From assembly GCF_003014735.1 (NCBI RefSeq), contig NZ_PYAX01000001.1, forward strand, positions 248,001 to 312,000: DNA of 64,000 bases, read 5' to 3'. Positions 1 to 9,282 of the stretch are shown here, piece after piece. This DNA is from Saccharothrix carnea. GTDB lineage: Bacteria; Actinomycetota; Actinomycetes; Mycobacteriales; Pseudonocardiaceae. The notes beneath the pieces are model-generated. The model ran no database searches and was not told where the DNA came from. It saw only the letters and a list, made by a program, of their open reading frames with translations. The position numbers and the translations under genes are program-made. Numbering within the stretch: the stretch's first letter is position 1; each line of letters opens with the position of its first letter.

Positions 1-1035
1 CGAACCGGGCTCGAACACCGACGTGACCGCGATGTTGCGCAGCTCGTCCTCGGTGGCGTTGCCGAAGTCGTTCGGGTCGAACGTCTTGTCGTTGGCCATG
101 GCCAGGATCTCGCCGGTCCGGGTGTCCATCACCACCGCCGACCCGCTGCGCGCCTTCGACTTCGTCGTGTAGTCGGTGACCATGCGCTGCACGGCGTACT
201 GCGTGTCCACGTCCAGGGTCAGCTCCAGGCTCTTGCCCGGCGTCGCGGCGGCCAGCTCGCGCGACCGGTCCGGCCCGGGGATCACGACGTCGTTGCCCTG
301 CATGGTGTCGACGATCCGCAGGCCGTTGCGGCCGGCGAGCAGGTTGTCCTGCGCGATCTCCAAGCCGAGCAGGCCGTGCGTGGCGGGCGGTTCGGCGTCC
401 TTGCGCCAGTTCGCCGCGCCGATGATGTTCGACGCCAGCTCGCCGTTCGGGTAGACGCGCACGGCCCGGTACTCGGAGCCGATGTTGTGGTACTTCTCCG
501 TGATGACGGCAGCCTTGGCCGGGTCGACGTTGTCCACCAGCTCGACGTAGGTCGTGTCCTGGGACAGCTTCGCGAGCATGGTGTCCCGGTCGGTCTTCTG
601 CCCGGCGACCTCCTTGCCCAGCGTCTGCTCGATGAACGCGGCCATGTCGGCGATGCGGTCGGAGAAGCTGCCGATCTCCGGGCGGGCTTCGAGCGCCTCG
701 GCCCACTCCTCCCGCATCCGCTTGGGCACGACGTAGAGCGCGCGCGCTTCCACGCTGAACGCCAGCTGGTTGCCGTTGCGGTCCAGGATCGAGCCGCGCG
801 GCGCCGCGATGTCGATCTTCGTGGCGCGTTGCTGCTCCGCCTGCGCGGACAACGCCTCCGCCTGGAAGCCCTGGACCTGCACCAGCTTGATCCCGGCCAG
901 GAGCAACGCGCCCACCAGCAGCAGCCGGCCGACCGCGAGGCGGACCCGGCTGTTGCCGCCGCGCCGCTTGCGGGGTGCGGGGCCTCGGACGGACAACGGA
1001 CGTCGCACGGGCCTGCCCCGACTCGGCCCCGGCAT
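1..1035 (-). CDS. ftsI: Penicillin-binding protein FtsI/PbpB, C-terminus cut by window edge
   Basis: Class B penicillin-binding protein, the septal peptidoglycan transpeptidase of the divisome. About 345 codons are present: a basic cytoplasmic N-terminus, one membrane anchor (about residues 32-50, RLLLVGALLLAGIKLVQV), then the pedestal domain with the family motif APRGSILDRNG. The reading continues into the start of the transpeptidase domain (MDTRTGEILAMAND). The catalytic SxxK, SxN and KTG motifs lie beyond the window. The ATG at 1035 has a strong AGGAGG ribosome binding site six bases upstream. The gene follows the ftsL-like gene by 39 bp in the rsmH-ftsL-ftsI order of the dcw cluster, which supports the divisome role. 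Confidence 0.95.
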   Translation of the reverse strand, partial: MPGPSRGRPVRRPLSVRGPAPRKRRGGNSRVRLAVGRLLLVGALLLAGIKLVQVQGFQAEALSAQAEQQRATKIDIAAPRGSILDRNGNQLAFSVEARALYVVPKRMREEWAEALEARPEIGSFSDRIADMAAFIEQTLGKEVAGQKTDRDTMLAKLSQDTTYVELVDNVDPAKAAVITEKYHNIGSEYRAVRVYPNGELASNIIGAANWRKDAEPPATHGLLGLEIAQDNLLAGRNGLRIVDTMQGNDVVIPGPDRSRELAAATPGKSLELTLDVDTQYAVQRMVTDYTTKSKARSGSAVVMDTRTGEILAMANDKTFDPNDFGNATEDELRNIAVTSVFEPGS

Positions 1036-1074
1036 CACTGACCTCCTGGTACCGGCTGTGTCACGGATTCGTTC

Positions 1075-1716
1075 CTAGCCCTGCGGTGGCGTCTGCCCGC
1101 CACCCGCCTGCTGCGCGGCCTGGTCCTGGCCCTGCGCGGGCGGCTGGGTGGTCTGGCCCTGGGCGGGCTGCTCCTGGCCCTGGGCGGGCGGGGTGGCGGA
1201 CGACGAGGTGGGCGGCGGTGGCGGCTGGACCGCGGACGGCTTGCCGTACACCTCGACCGTCCCGTCCGGCAGCTGCCGCAACCGCGCCGGGTCACCTGCC
1301 GGCACCAGGCCGAGCTTCGCCGCGGCGTCGGCCAGGCTCGCCGGCGACTCGGCCAGCGCGACCTCCCGCCGCAACTGGTCGACCTGCCGAGCGAGCCGGG
1401 TCTCCTCGGCCCGCGCGTCCTGCAACCGGTACGAGTCCGCGGTCGCCTGGGTCGCCAGCCACATGATCGCCGCGATGCCCGCACCGAGCACGACCATCAC
1501 CATCACCACGAACGGCGCCTTGGGCGCCACCGCCGGTTGACGGGTCACCGCCGGACCGCGCTTCGGCGACGTGCGCTGCGCACGCCGCGCGTAAGCCCGC
1601 TCCGCCGCGGCCGAACGGCGGCGCTCCGCGGGCACGGCCTTCAGCGAGCGCTCACGGGGCTTGGACGACCTGGCCGAGGACGGTACGCCGCCGCCGGTCC
1701 GTGCCGGTGCGGTCAT
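1075..1716 (-). CDS. FtsL-like septum-formation membrane protein
   Basis: 213-residue single-pass membrane protein in the ftsL position between rsmH and ftsI. It has a long basic N-terminus (about residues 1-65), one membrane segment (about 69-92, [18 protein letters not shown]), and then a short coiled-coil stretch rich in Arg, Glu and Leu (about 95-125). The tail from about 160 is low-complexity, made of Pro, Gln and Gly. FtsL proteins are poorly conserved, so the call rests on topology, coiled coil and position. Its ATG overlaps the rsmH stop (ATGA), and it has a GGGAGG site, so it is translationally coupled to rsmH. Confidence 0.85.
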   Translation of the reverse strand: MTAPARTGGGVPSSARSSKPRERSLKAVPAERRRSAAAERAYARRAQRTSPKRGPAVTRQPAVAPKAPFVVMVMVVLGAGIAAIMWLATQATADSYRLQDARAEETRLARQVDQLRREVALAESPASLADAAAKLGLVPAGDPARLRQLPDGTVEVYGKPSAVQPPPPPTSSSATPPAQGQEQPAQGQTTQPPAQGQDQAAQQAGGGQTPPQG

Positions 1717-2660
1717 GTCGCCTCCCGGATGCGTTCCGCCGCTCTCAGCCGCACCGAGGCGGCCCTGGGGTTCTCTTCGATCTCCTGCTCGTTCGCCTGT
1801 TCGGCGCCCCTGGTCACCAGCTTCAGCTGGGGACCGTGCCCGGGCAGCTCGACCGGCAGGTCCTGCGGTGAGGTCGACGTGGCCAGCGCGGTGAACGCCC
1901 GCTTGACCATCCGGTCCTCCAGCGACTGGTAGGACTCCACGACGATCCGCCCGCCGACCGCCAGCACCGACAGCGCGGCGGGCAGCGCCAGGCGCAGCGA
2001 CTCCAGCTCCTGGTTCACCTCGATGCGCAGCGCCTGGAACGTCCGCTTCGCCGGGTGGCCGCCCGTCCTACGGGTCGCCGCGGGCACCACGTCGTAGAGC
2101 AGCTCGACCAGCCGACCGCTGGTGGTGAACGGCTCGCGCTCCCGTTCCCGCGCCACCGCACCAGCGATCTTGCGGGCGAACCGCTCCTCGCCGTAGTCGC
2201 GCAGGATCCGGGTCAGGTCGTCCACCGAGTACGTGTTCAGCAGGTCCGCCGCCGTCATCCCGGTGCCCGCGCTCATCCGCATGTCCAGCGGCGCGTCCTT
2301 GGAGTAGGCGAACCCGCGCTCCTCGGCGTCCAGCTGGAGCGAGGACACCCCGAGGTCCATCAGGATCCCGTCGACCTTCGCGCCGCCGACCGCCTCGGCG
2401 ATCCCGTCGTACGTGGTCTGCACGAACTCCACGCGGTCGCCGAACGGCGCCAGCCGCCGCCGGGACAGCTCGATCGCCTGTGGGTCGCGGTCCAGCCCGA
2501 TCAGCCGGACCCGCGGATGCGCCTGGAGCACCGCTTCGGAGTGCCCGCCCAGGCCGAGCGTGCAGTCCACGAACACGGCGTCCCGATCGGCCAACGCGGG
2601 GGCCAGCAGGTCGAGGACGCGGTCGAGCAGCACCGGCACGTGACGCGCCTGCTCCACCAT
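1713..2660 (-). CDS. rsmH: 16S rRNA (cytosine-1402-N4)-methyltransferase RsmH
   Basis: 315 residues, the usual length for RsmH (MraW), which uses S-adenosylmethionine to methylate N4 of C1402 in the 16S rRNA decoding centre. Visible motifs are [13 protein letters not shown] at the N-terminus, the SAM-binding [12 protein letters not shown] (about residues 33-44), GLDRDPQAI, and the family signature [14 protein letters not shown]. The C-terminal [15 protein letters not shown] is also typical. The ATG at 2660 is preceded by GGGAGGGG. The gene lies 170 bp downstream of mraZ, as in nearly all bacterial dcw clusters, and overlaps the ftsL-like gene by four bases. Confidence 0.97.
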   Translation of the reverse strand: MVEQARHVPVLLDRVLDLLAPALADRDAVFVDCTLGLGGHSEAVLQAHPRVRLIGLDRDPQAIELSRRRLAPFGDRVEFVQTTYDGIAEAVGGAKVDGILMDLGVSSLQLDAEERGFAYSKDAPLDMRMSAGTGMTAADLLNTYSVDDLTRILRDYGEERFARKIAGAVAREREREPFTTSGRLVELLYDVVPAATRRTGGHPAKRTFQALRIEVNQELESLRLALPAALSVLAVGGRIVVESYQSLEDRMVKRAFTALATSTSPQDLPVELPGHGPQLKLVTRGAEQANEQEIEENPRAASVRLRAAERIREAT

Positions 2661-2830
2661 GTCCCCTCCCTCGATGGTCCCCCCTCACAAAGACAAGAAA
2701 TTCGGGTGTCGTCAGGTCCCCGCCCGCCCGTCGGACCTGGCGCCGGGGAAGGTGCGCCAGGGCCGAAAGCCGAGCGGACCGAGGCCTCACGGCACCCGAA
2801 ACCTCGAAACAAACGGCCGATCCAGCCGAT

Positions 2831-3262
2831 CTAGAAGACGCCGGGCAGCACCTCCTCGCGCGCCGTGGCGTAACTGTCCTCGTGTTCGTCGAGGTAGCGC
2901 TGCCACGCCTGTGCGTCCCAGATCTCCAGCCGGTTGATCGCGCCGATGACCACGCACTCCTTGGTCAACCCCGCGTACCGCCGCAGCTCCGGTGCGATCG
3001 ACACCCGGCCCTGCCCGTCCGGACGCTGCTCGTCGGTCCCCGCGAACAGGTAGCGCTGGTAGGCGCGGACGGCCTCGTTGGTGAAAGGAGCCTCCGCCAC
3101 CTTGCGCGCCATCTGCTCGAACTCGGCCCGAGGGAACACGTAGAGGCAGTGGTCCTGGCCCTTGGTGACCATGAGACCCCCCGCTAGCGCGTCCCGGAAC
3201 TTCGCAGGCAGCGTCAGTCGGCCCTTGTCGTCCAGCCTCGGGTAGTGCGTGCCCAGGAACAC
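2831..3262 (-). CDS. mraZ: Transcriptional regulator MraZ
   Basis: 143-residue AbrB-fold DNA-binding protein that regulates the division/cell wall cluster. Two MraZ half-domains are visible, marked by [14 protein letters not shown] near the N-terminus and [17 protein letters not shown] at about residues 85-101. I chose the GTG at 3262 (protein starting [12 protein letters not shown]) rather than the in-frame GTG at 3271. Only 3262 has a GGAGG at normal spacing (8 nt), and it gives the same 143-residue length and N-terminus as mycobacterial MraZ. Its likely operator of repeated TGGGG boxes lies 50-85 bp upstream, so autoregulation is expected. Confidence 0.96.
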   Translation of the reverse strand: MFLGTHYPRLDDKGRLTLPAKFRDALAGGLMVTKGQDHCLYVFPRAEFEQMARKVAEAPFTNEAVRAYQRYLFAGTDEQRPDGQGRVSIAPELRRYAGLTKECVVIGAINRLEIWDAQAWQRYLDEHEDSYATAREEVLPGVF

Positions 3263-3722
3263 GGCGCCCACCTCCCGACGCCGGAAGCTTCACTTCCGAC
3301 CGGCAGTGGAGCCCCCGTCTGCCCCACCGGCCGCCACAGTACCCCACTTTTCACCACAGTCAACGCTGAAACGGGTGGTTGCACGGGGCGTGCTGGAGCG
3401 TTTACGCAGGTAGAACGAAGATGGCCGGGGTGGAGCGTGGTGGGGGACGCCGAGCGCGACCACCTCCGCGGGTGAGCCGAACCGGCTCGAACTCCACCCG
3501 GTTGGCCCAGCGAAATCGGGCAAAACCGGTTCACCGGCACCACGGGTGGGGAATCGTGGAGGAGCGGGGTGAACCGACCGGACTCGCGGGCCGTGGAAAC
3601 CCCGGGCCCGAAACTGTTCAATCGGTGTAGGGCGCTTCGCCCTGGTTTGACACACTGCGTGAAACGCTCACCGCCACCGCGAACCGGTCGCGGTAGGGCC
3701 GCGCCCTGCTCCAGGAGGTCGA
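3263..3722. other. Divergent intergenic region between mraZ and the moxR operon
   Basis: 460 bp holding the mraZ operator/promoter near its left end. On the right side is a short GC hairpin (GGGCG-CTT-CGCCC, 3629-3641), a TTGACA at 3647-3652 without a convincing -10 partner, and the moxR ribosome binding site AGGAGG (about 3713-3718). I see no convincing small gene in it. Confidence 0.6.
3312..3363 (-). promoter_or_regulatory. mraZ promoter with four MraZ boxes
   Basis: Read on the minus strand there are four TGGGG-like pentamers exactly 10 bp apart: TGGGG at 3342-3346, TGGCG at 3332-3336, TGGGG at 3322-3326 and GGGGG at 3312-3316. This TGGGN repeat with N5 spacers is the known MraZ operator pattern. 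A candidate sigma-A promoter overlaps it, with TTGACT at 3358-3363, a 16-bp spacer and TACTGT at 3336-3341. The boxes therefore span the -10 and start region, which suggests repression by MraZ. Confidence 0.7.
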
Positions 3723-4850
3723 GTGACTCCGAGTACACAGCCAGCCGCGCTGCCAGAACACTCCTACGGAGGCGGCGGCACGCCTGCGGTCAACCAGGTG
3801 CACAACCAGGCGAACAACGCGCACGGCAACCTCGTACCGGGCCGGCCGGAGGAAGCGCTCGGCGAGCTGCACACCGCGGTCGGGCGGATCGCCGCCAACG
3901 TGGAGAAGGTCATCGTCGGCAAGCCCGACGTCGTCCGGGTCGCGCTGGTCACCCTGCTGGCCGAGGGCCACCTGCTGGTCGAGGACGTGCCGGGCGTCGG
4001 CAAGACGTCGCTGGCCAAGGCGCTGGCCCGGTCGATCGACTGCACCGTGAGCCGCATCCAGTTCACCCCCGACCTGCTGCCCAGCGACATCACCGGTGTG
4101 TCGATCTACAACCGGCAGGACAACGACTTCGAGTTCCGCCCCGGCCCGGTGTTCGCCAACATCGTGGTGGGCGACGAGATCAACCGCGCGTCGCCGAAGA
4201 CCCAGTCGGCGCTGCTGGAGTGCATGGAAGAGCACCAGGTCACCGTCGACGGGCAGACCTACCCGCTCGGCGCGCCGTTCATGGTGATCGCCACCCAGAA
4301 CCCGATCGAGATGGAGGGCACCTACGCCCTGCCCGAGGCCCAGCGCGACCGGTTCACCGCGCGGGTCTCCATCGGCTACCCGGACCCGCAGGCCGAGCTC
4401 GCGATGGTGGACGAGCACGCGGGCCACGACCCGATGGCCGACCTGCGGCCGGTGTCCGACGCCGAGCAGGTGCTCAGGCTGGTCCAGGTGGTGCGGCGGG
4501 TGCACCTGTCGCAGGAGATCCGCCGGTACGCGGTGGAGCTCGTCGGCGCCACCCGGCGGCTGCCCGAGCTGCGGCTGGGCGCGTCGCCGCGCTCGACGTT
4601 GCAGCTGGTGCGGGCGGCACGGGCGCAGGCCGCGCTGGCGGGTCGCGACTTCGTGGTGCCCGACGACATCCACGCGGTGGCCGTGCCGGTGCTGGCGCAC
4701 CGCCTGGTGCTGACCGCGGAGGCGCAGGCGGCCCGCCGTTCGTCGGCCGACCTGGTGCGCAACCTGCTGCAACGGGTGCCGGTGCCGCAGGCGGCGCTGG
4801 ACCCGACCGGGCAGTTCCTGCACAACATCAACCCGAACAACCACCGCTGA
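3723..4850 (+). CDS. MoxR-family AAA+ ATPase
   Basis: 375 residues. The first ~45 residues are Asn/Gly-rich and probably disordered. The AAA_3 core follows: Walker A PGVGKTSLAKA (about 90-100), Walker B VVVGDEINRA, sensor ATQNPIEMEGTYALPEAQ, and a C-terminal lid domain (AAA_lid_2). MoxR ATPases act as chaperones that mature or regulate partner proteins, usually encoded next door with DUF58 and transglutaminase proteins, as here. The GTG start follows an AGGAGG site. The stop codon is one base from the DUF58 start, so the two are surely co-transcribed. Confidence 0.95.
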   Translation: MTPSTQPAALPEHSYGGGGTPAVNQVHNQANNAHGNLVPGRPEEALGELHTAVGRIAANVEKVIVGKPDVVRVALVTLLAEGHLLVEDVPGVGKTSLAKALARSIDCTVSRIQFTPDLLPSDITGVSIYNRQDNDFEFRPGPVFANIVVGDEINRASPKTQSALLECMEEHQVTVDGQTYPLGAPFMVIATQNPIEMEGTYALPEAQRDRFTARVSIGYPDPQAELAMVDEHAGHDPMADLRPVSDAEQVLRLVQVVRRVHLSQEIRRYAVELVGATRRLPELRLGASPRSTLQLVRAARAQAALAGRDFVVPDDIHAVAVPVLAHRLVLTAEAQAARRSSADLVRNLLQRVPVPQAALDPTGQFLHNINPNNHR

Positions 4851-4851
4851 C

Positions 4852-6117
4852 ATGCGCGGAGCCCTGTCCGGGCTGACCACCCGGGGCCGGTGCCTGTTGG
4901 CCGCGGGGTTCGCGGCCGGTTTGTGCGCGATCGTGCTCAACGAGCGCGACCTGCTGCGCGTGGCCGCGTTCGTGGTGGCCCTGCCGCTGCTGGCGGCCTG
5001 GTTGGCGCAGCGGGCCAGGATCGGCCTGCACGCGACCCGGATGTTGCACCCGAGCCGGGTCCAGGTGGGCTCGGCGACGGACGTGCGGGTGGAGCTGCGC
5101 AGCGCCGGCCGGTTGCCGACCGGTGGGCTGCTGCTGGAGGACGCGGTGCCGTACGCGCTGGGCGCGCGCCCGCGGTTCGTGGTGGAACGGCTGCCGCGCA
5201 ACATCGTGACCGTGCTGCGGTACCCGCTCAAGCCGGTGATGCGCGGCGTGCAGCAGGTCGGTCCGCTGATGGCGCGGATCACCGACCCGTTCGGCCTGGC
5301 CGAGTTCGACCGCGAGATGGCGGGCCGCAGCCGGCTGGTCGTGGTGCCCCGCGTGGTGGCGCTGAACGGGTTGCCGAGCGGTTCGGGCATGGGCTCCGGC
5401 GACGACGGCTCGATCCGGCTGCGCGCCGGTCAGGGCGAGGACGACGCGGTGGTCCGCCCCTACCGGCACGGCGACGACCTGCGGAAGGTGCACTGGCGCT
5501 CGACGGCCCGGCGTGACGAGCTGATGGTGCGGGTCGAGGAACGGCCGTGGCGCGGCGGCACGACCGTGCTGCTGGACCACCGGCTGGTCGCGCACCGGGG
5601 CAGCGGTCCGGGCGCGAGCCTGGAGTGGGCGGTGTCGCTGGCCGCGTCGATCTGCGTGCACCTGCACCGGTACGGCCACCAGGTGCGCCTGGTCGGCGAC
5701 GACGGGCGGGTGCTGGCGGGCGGTCCGGGCGGCAGCGGGTACAGCGACGCGGTGGTGCTGGACGCGCTGGCCGCGTTGCAGCCGTCGCACCGCCGTGAGC
5801 CCGCCGTCGGGTTGGACCCCGGTGCGGGCCAGGAGGTCATCGCGATCCTCGGCGGCAGCACGCCCGCCGTGGTGGACTCGCTGGTGCGCAACCGGCCGCG
5901 CGGTATGCGCAGCCTGGCGGTGGTGATGGACGTCGGTGCGTGGGCGTCGGCGTCGGAGGACCCGGCTCCCGACCCCGCCGACGCCCAGCGGTTGTTGAGC
6001 GGCGCGGGGTGGGGCGTCGTCGTGGCGCGGCCGTCCACGCCGATGGGGCAGGTCTGGCAGGAGCTGTGCCACAGCGCGGGCAACCGCGGCCCGGTGGTGC
6101 GCACGGAGGTGGGTTAG
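4852..6117 (+). CDS. DUF58 domain-containing membrane protein
   Basis: 421 residues. Two hydrophobic segments near the N-terminus (about residues 15-55) anchor the protein. A long extracytoplasmic or cytoplasmic region follows with the DUF58 signature RPYRHGDDLRKVHWRSTARR (about 200-219). The middle region ends in a VWA-like stretch (TTVLLDHRLVAHRG). The biochemical function of DUF58 is unknown; it is the standard partner of MoxR ATPases. The gene lies one base after moxR and its TAG directly abuts the GTG of the next gene, so this is a tight three-gene operon. Confidence 0.93.
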   Translation: MRGALSGLTTRGRCLLAAGFAAGLCAIVLNERDLLRVAAFVVALPLLAAWLAQRARIGLHATRMLHPSRVQVGSATDVRVELRSAGRLPTGGLLLEDAVPYALGARPRFVVERLPRNIVTVLRYPLKPVMRGVQQVGPLMARITDPFGLAEFDREMAGRSRLVVVPRVVALNGLPSGSGMGSGDDGSIRLRAGQGEDDAVVRPYRHGDDLRKVHWRSTARRDELMVRVEERPWRGGTTVLLDHRLVAHRGSGPGASLEWAVSLAASICVHLHRYGHQVRLVGDDGRVLAGGPGGSGYSDAVVLDALAALQPSHRREPAVGLDPGAGQEVIAILGGSTPAVVDSLVRNRPRGMRSLAVVMDVGAWASASEDPAPDPADAQRLLSGAGWGVVVARPSTPMGQVWQELCHSAGNRGPVVRTEVG

Positions 6118-8556
6118 GTGACCGGCAGGACGACCGCCGTGGGCAACGACAACTGGGCGGTGAACGCGACGCCGGCGGTCGCGGGCCTGGCCACGCTGTG
6201 CGCGGCGACGGCGCTGTCCAGCGTGATCGACGGTGTGCTGTGGCTGGTGTACCTGGCCGTGGCGATCGCGGTGATCGGCGGCACGGGCGTGCTGCTGCGC
6301 GCGACCCGGCTGCCGGCGCCGCTGGTCGGTCTGGGGCAGTTCCTGGCGCTGCTGTGCCTGCTGGTGACGATCTTCACCCGCAGCGGTGTGCTGGTCGTGC
6401 TGCCCGGGCCGCAGTCGGTGCAGGACCTGTTCGCGGTGCTGGGCGACGCGATGGCCGAAGTGCAGACCGGTGTGCCGCCGGTGCCGGACAGCCCGGCCAT
6501 GCGGTGCCTGGTGATGGTGGCGATCGGGCTGGTCGCGATCCTGGTGGACACCCTGGCGGTCGGTGCGGCGGCGCCCGCGGCGTCCGGGCTGGTGCTGCTG
6601 TGCGTGTTCGCGGTGCCCGCGTCGTTGGCCGACGAGATGCTGCCGCTGTGGACGTTCGTGTTCGGTGCGGGCGCGTTCGCGCTGCTGCTGGCCGTGGACG
6701 GGCAACACCGGCACGAGGCCTGGCGCGGCCGGTTGGCCGGTGGCGGGCAGAGCGGGTCGGGACCGGCGGCGACCGCCGTGGCGGGGTTGGCGGTGGTGGT
6801 GGCGCTGCTGGCCGGGGCGAGCCTGACCCTCGTGGGCACGGTCGGTCGGCTGCCGGGCACCGGTGAGGAGATCGGCGGCGGCACCGGTGGGCTGGGCATC
6901 GACCCGATGACGCAGTTGCGCGGCATGCTCAACCAGGGCGCGCCGCGCGAGCTGTTCCGGGTGCACGACATGCCGGGCACGTCGGCGTACCTGCGGGCGA
7001 TGACGTTGCGCCAGTACGTGCCGGACAAGGGCTGGGAGCTGGGCGGGAACATGCCCGAGGGGGTGCCGGCCAACGGGCCGCTGCCCGGGCAGCCCGGCGA
7101 CCCCGGCGACGGCGAGGTCGTCGACGTCCGGATCGAGCCGGTGAACTGGGTGGACAACTGGCTGCCGGTCTACGGCCGACCGCGTGCCGTCGAGGAGGTC
7201 GGCGACGACTGGAGGTACGACCCGGCGCGCGGGATGATCTACAGCGTCCGGGCGCGCAAGTCCGGTCAGTACACGCTGGAGACGGTGTTCGACGTGCCGT
7301 CCGCGGACACGCTGCGCAAGGCCGCCGGTCCGGTGGACGTCGACCAGTCGTACCTGGAGGCACCGGGCGTCGAGGGCCGGGTGGCGGAGTTGGCGCGGCA
7401 GATCGTGAGCGGGCACGACAACCAGTTCGACCAGGCGACCGCGTTGTACCACCACTTCACGGACGGCACGCAGGGCTTCGAGTACACGACGCAGACCTCG
7501 AACTCCGACACGTCCGTGGACGCGTTGGAGGACTTCGTGCTCAACGGCAAGAAGGGGTTCTGCGAGCAGTACGCGTCGGCGATGGCGATCATGGCGCGCT
7601 CGGTCGGCATGCCCGCGCGGGTGGCGCTCGGCTTCACCGCCGGGTACGCGACCGGTGACGTGCAGACGATCACGTCGCAGGACGCGCACGCGTGGGTCGA
7701 GATCTACTTCCCCGGCTACGGCTGGATGACGTTCGACCCCACGCCGCTGTCGGACGGTCGCGGCGTGACCCCGCCGTACATCTCCGGTCTGAACCCGGAC
7801 GACGAGGAGGACGACCCCAGCGCGGGTGCGACGACGACCACGACCACGACGGTGGCTCCGGGCACTTCGGCGTCGGCGTCGGCCGTGCCGGACGCTCAGG
7901 GGCAGGACGGGTCGACCACGACGGAGGAGCCGACGCCGACGTGGCACTACGTGACGCTCGGGGTCGCGGCCCTGATCGCGCTGCTGGCGACGTTGGCCGT
8001 GCTGTTCGGCGGTGCGCGGCTGGCGCGGCCGGTGTGGCTGCGCTTGGCGGCGGTGGTGACGGCGTTGGTGGCCGGGGCGGTCACGCTGACGTTGGCCGTG
8101 GCGCTGCTGTCGTGGCTGGTGGCGGTGGCGTTGCTGGTGGTGCTGGTGGCGGCGACGCCGGCGGCCGTGCGTGCTTGGCGGCGGCAGCAGCGGTTGCGCG
8201 CGGTGGCCGGGCTGGGGCCGGACGCGGCCAGTGCGGCTTGGCAGGAGCTGGTCGCCGAGTCCGTCGACCGGGGTACGCGGGTGCCGAGCACGGAGACCGT
8301 GCGGGTGGCCGCGCGGCGGTTGGTGCGGGCGCACAACCTGGACGAGCAGGGGCGGGACGGGCTTCGCGCGGTCGTCGGCGCGGTGGAGCGGTCGTGGTAC
8401 AGCACTCAGTCGGCAGCAGACCCCTCCCTGCCGGGCGCGGTGGACAACGTCCGCCAAAGCCTGACCCGCAACGCCCCACTCGCCCTGAAGGCCAAGGTCC
8501 TCCCCCGGTCCGTGCTCCAACCGAAGCCACCGGCCGACCCGGACTCGGACGAGTGA
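6118..8556 (+). CDS. Transglutaminase-like membrane protein (TgpA/DUF3488 type)
   Basis: 812 residues. About six membrane helices occupy the first ~230 residues (TgpA N-terminal domain). A large extracellular domain then carries a transglutaminase-like core: the Cys in KKGFCEQYASAMAIMARSVG (about 480-500), the His in SQDAHAWVEIYF and the Asp in WMTFDPTP form the expected Cys-His-Asp triad. A Thr-rich linker (about 565-610) leads to two more membrane helices and a cytoplasmic DUF4129-like tail. Family members act at the cell envelope, but their substrate is not known. It is the third gene of the moxR-DUF58-tgpA operon. Initiation at GTG 6118 directly follows the upstream stop. Confidence 0.93.
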   Translation: MTGRTTAVGNDNWAVNATPAVAGLATLCAATALSSVIDGVLWLVYLAVAIAVIGGTGVLLRATRLPAPLVGLGQFLALLCLLVTIFTRSGVLVVLPGPQSVQDLFAVLGDAMAEVQTGVPPVPDSPAMRCLVMVAIGLVAILVDTLAVGAAAPAASGLVLLCVFAVPASLADEMLPLWTFVFGAGAFALLLAVDGQHRHEAWRGRLAGGGQSGSGPAATAVAGLAVVVALLAGASLTLVGTVGRLPGTGEEIGGGTGGLGIDPMTQLRGMLNQGAPRELFRVHDMPGTSAYLRAMTLRQYVPDKGWELGGNMPEGVPANGPLPGQPGDPGDGEVVDVRIEPVNWVDNWLPVYGRPRAVEEVGDDWRYDPARGMIYSVRARKSGQYTLETVFDVPSADTLRKAAGPVDVDQSYLEAPGVEGRVAELARQIVSGHDNQFDQATALYHHFTDGTQGFEYTTQTSNSDTSVDALEDFVLNGKKGFCEQYASAMAIMARSVGMPARVALGFTAGYATGDVQTITSQDAHAWVEIYFPGYGWMTFDPTPLSDGRGVTPPYISGLNPDDEEDDPSAGATTTTTTTVAPGTSASASAVPDAQGQDGSTTTEEPTPTWHYVTLGVAALIALLATLAVLFGGARLARPVWLRLAAVVTALVAGAVTLTLAVALLSWLVAVALLVVLVAATPAAVRAWRRQQRLRAVAGLGPDAASAAWQELVAESVDRGTRVPSTETVRVAARRLVRAHNLDEQGRDGLRAVVGAVERSWYSTQSAADPSLPGAVDNVRQSLTRNAPLALKAKVLPRSVLQPKPPADPDSDE

Positions 8557-8898
8557 TCTCGGAGCTCTCGGAGCTCTCAGCGGTGTGACGGCCCGAGGGC
8601 CGGGGGACAACCACTCCCCCGGCCCTCGCCCTTGCCGCACCTACCCTCGCCAGCGCACTAGCCCACCCCGACGCTCTGACCCTCAACACCCAGCACCACA
8701 CCGCACACCGGCAGGCCCTCACCCGCGCTCGCCGGTGCGCCGTCGCGTGCTCGACCTGGCCGTCACGGGCGGACCCGACCCACGCGGCAGGGCGTTCCCG
8801 GCCAGGCCTGAGCACGCACACGGCCCGCCCCGGAGGTGCCGGGGCGGGCCGTGTGCGTTGTTCAGTCGTGCGGTCGTTCAGTCGGGCTGTCGCGCGGA
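8557..8898. other. Convergent intergenic region
   Basis: 342 bp between the transglutaminase gene and the DUF3040 gene, which point toward each other. Apart from the strong bidirectional terminator at 8814-8858 I see no gene or regulatory site. Confidence 0.6.
8814..8858. terminator. Bidirectional hairpin terminator
   Basis: Perfect 20-bp inverted repeat (8814-8833 and 8839-8858) with a 5-nt loop AGGTG, lying between two convergent genes. There is no long T run on either side, which is common for actinobacterial terminators. Confidence 0.85.
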
Positions 8899-9282
8899 CT
8901 ACTCGTCCTCGAAACGGCGACGGAAACGTTCTTCCATCTTCTGTGAGAACGAGCTGCGGCTGGGCCGGCTTCCCTCTTCGCTGGGCTCCTCGGCACCCTG
9001 GTCACCACGACGCAGCGTCGTCACGGTGAGCAGTACGCCGAAGAACATCAACAGGAAGCCGACCACGCTCACCACCGGGATACCAGCGAGCTTCGGCAAC
9101 ATCACACCCGTCACCAGCAGTGCCACACCCACGGCGAACAACGCGATGCCTTGGATGCGACGCCGTCGGGACGGCTTGCGCAGCTTGGCACCGCGCACAG
9201 TGGATGCGAACTTCGGGTCCTCGGCGTAGAGCGCGCGCTCGATCTGGTCGAGCAGTCGCTGCTCGTGCTCGGAGAGTGGCAT
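8899..9282 (-). CDS. DUF3040 domain-containing membrane protein
   Basis: 127 residues. The N-terminal MPLSEHEQRLLDQIERALYAEDPKFAS is the hallmark of DUF3040. Two membrane helices follow (about residues 45-63 and 68-88), then a charged cytoplasmic tail ending in a run of Arg/Glu/Phe. Function is unknown. In actinobacteria a member usually lies close to mraZ and the dcw cluster, as it does here. The ATG has a GGAGGAGG ribosome binding site. Confidence 0.92.
   Translation of the reverse strand: MPLSEHEQRLLDQIERALYAEDPKFASTVRGAKLRKPSRRRRIQGIALFAVGVALLVTGVMLPKLAGIPVVSVVGFLLMFFGVLLTVTTLRRGDQGAEEPSEEGSRPSRSSFSQKMEERFRRRFEDE

Noticed and set aside
4828..8640. A 1270-codon open frame on the minus strand
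   Set aside because: It is antisense to the MoxR-DUF58-transglutaminase operon. The protein is Arg/His/Gln-rich low complexity, the usual shadow of a high-GC gene.
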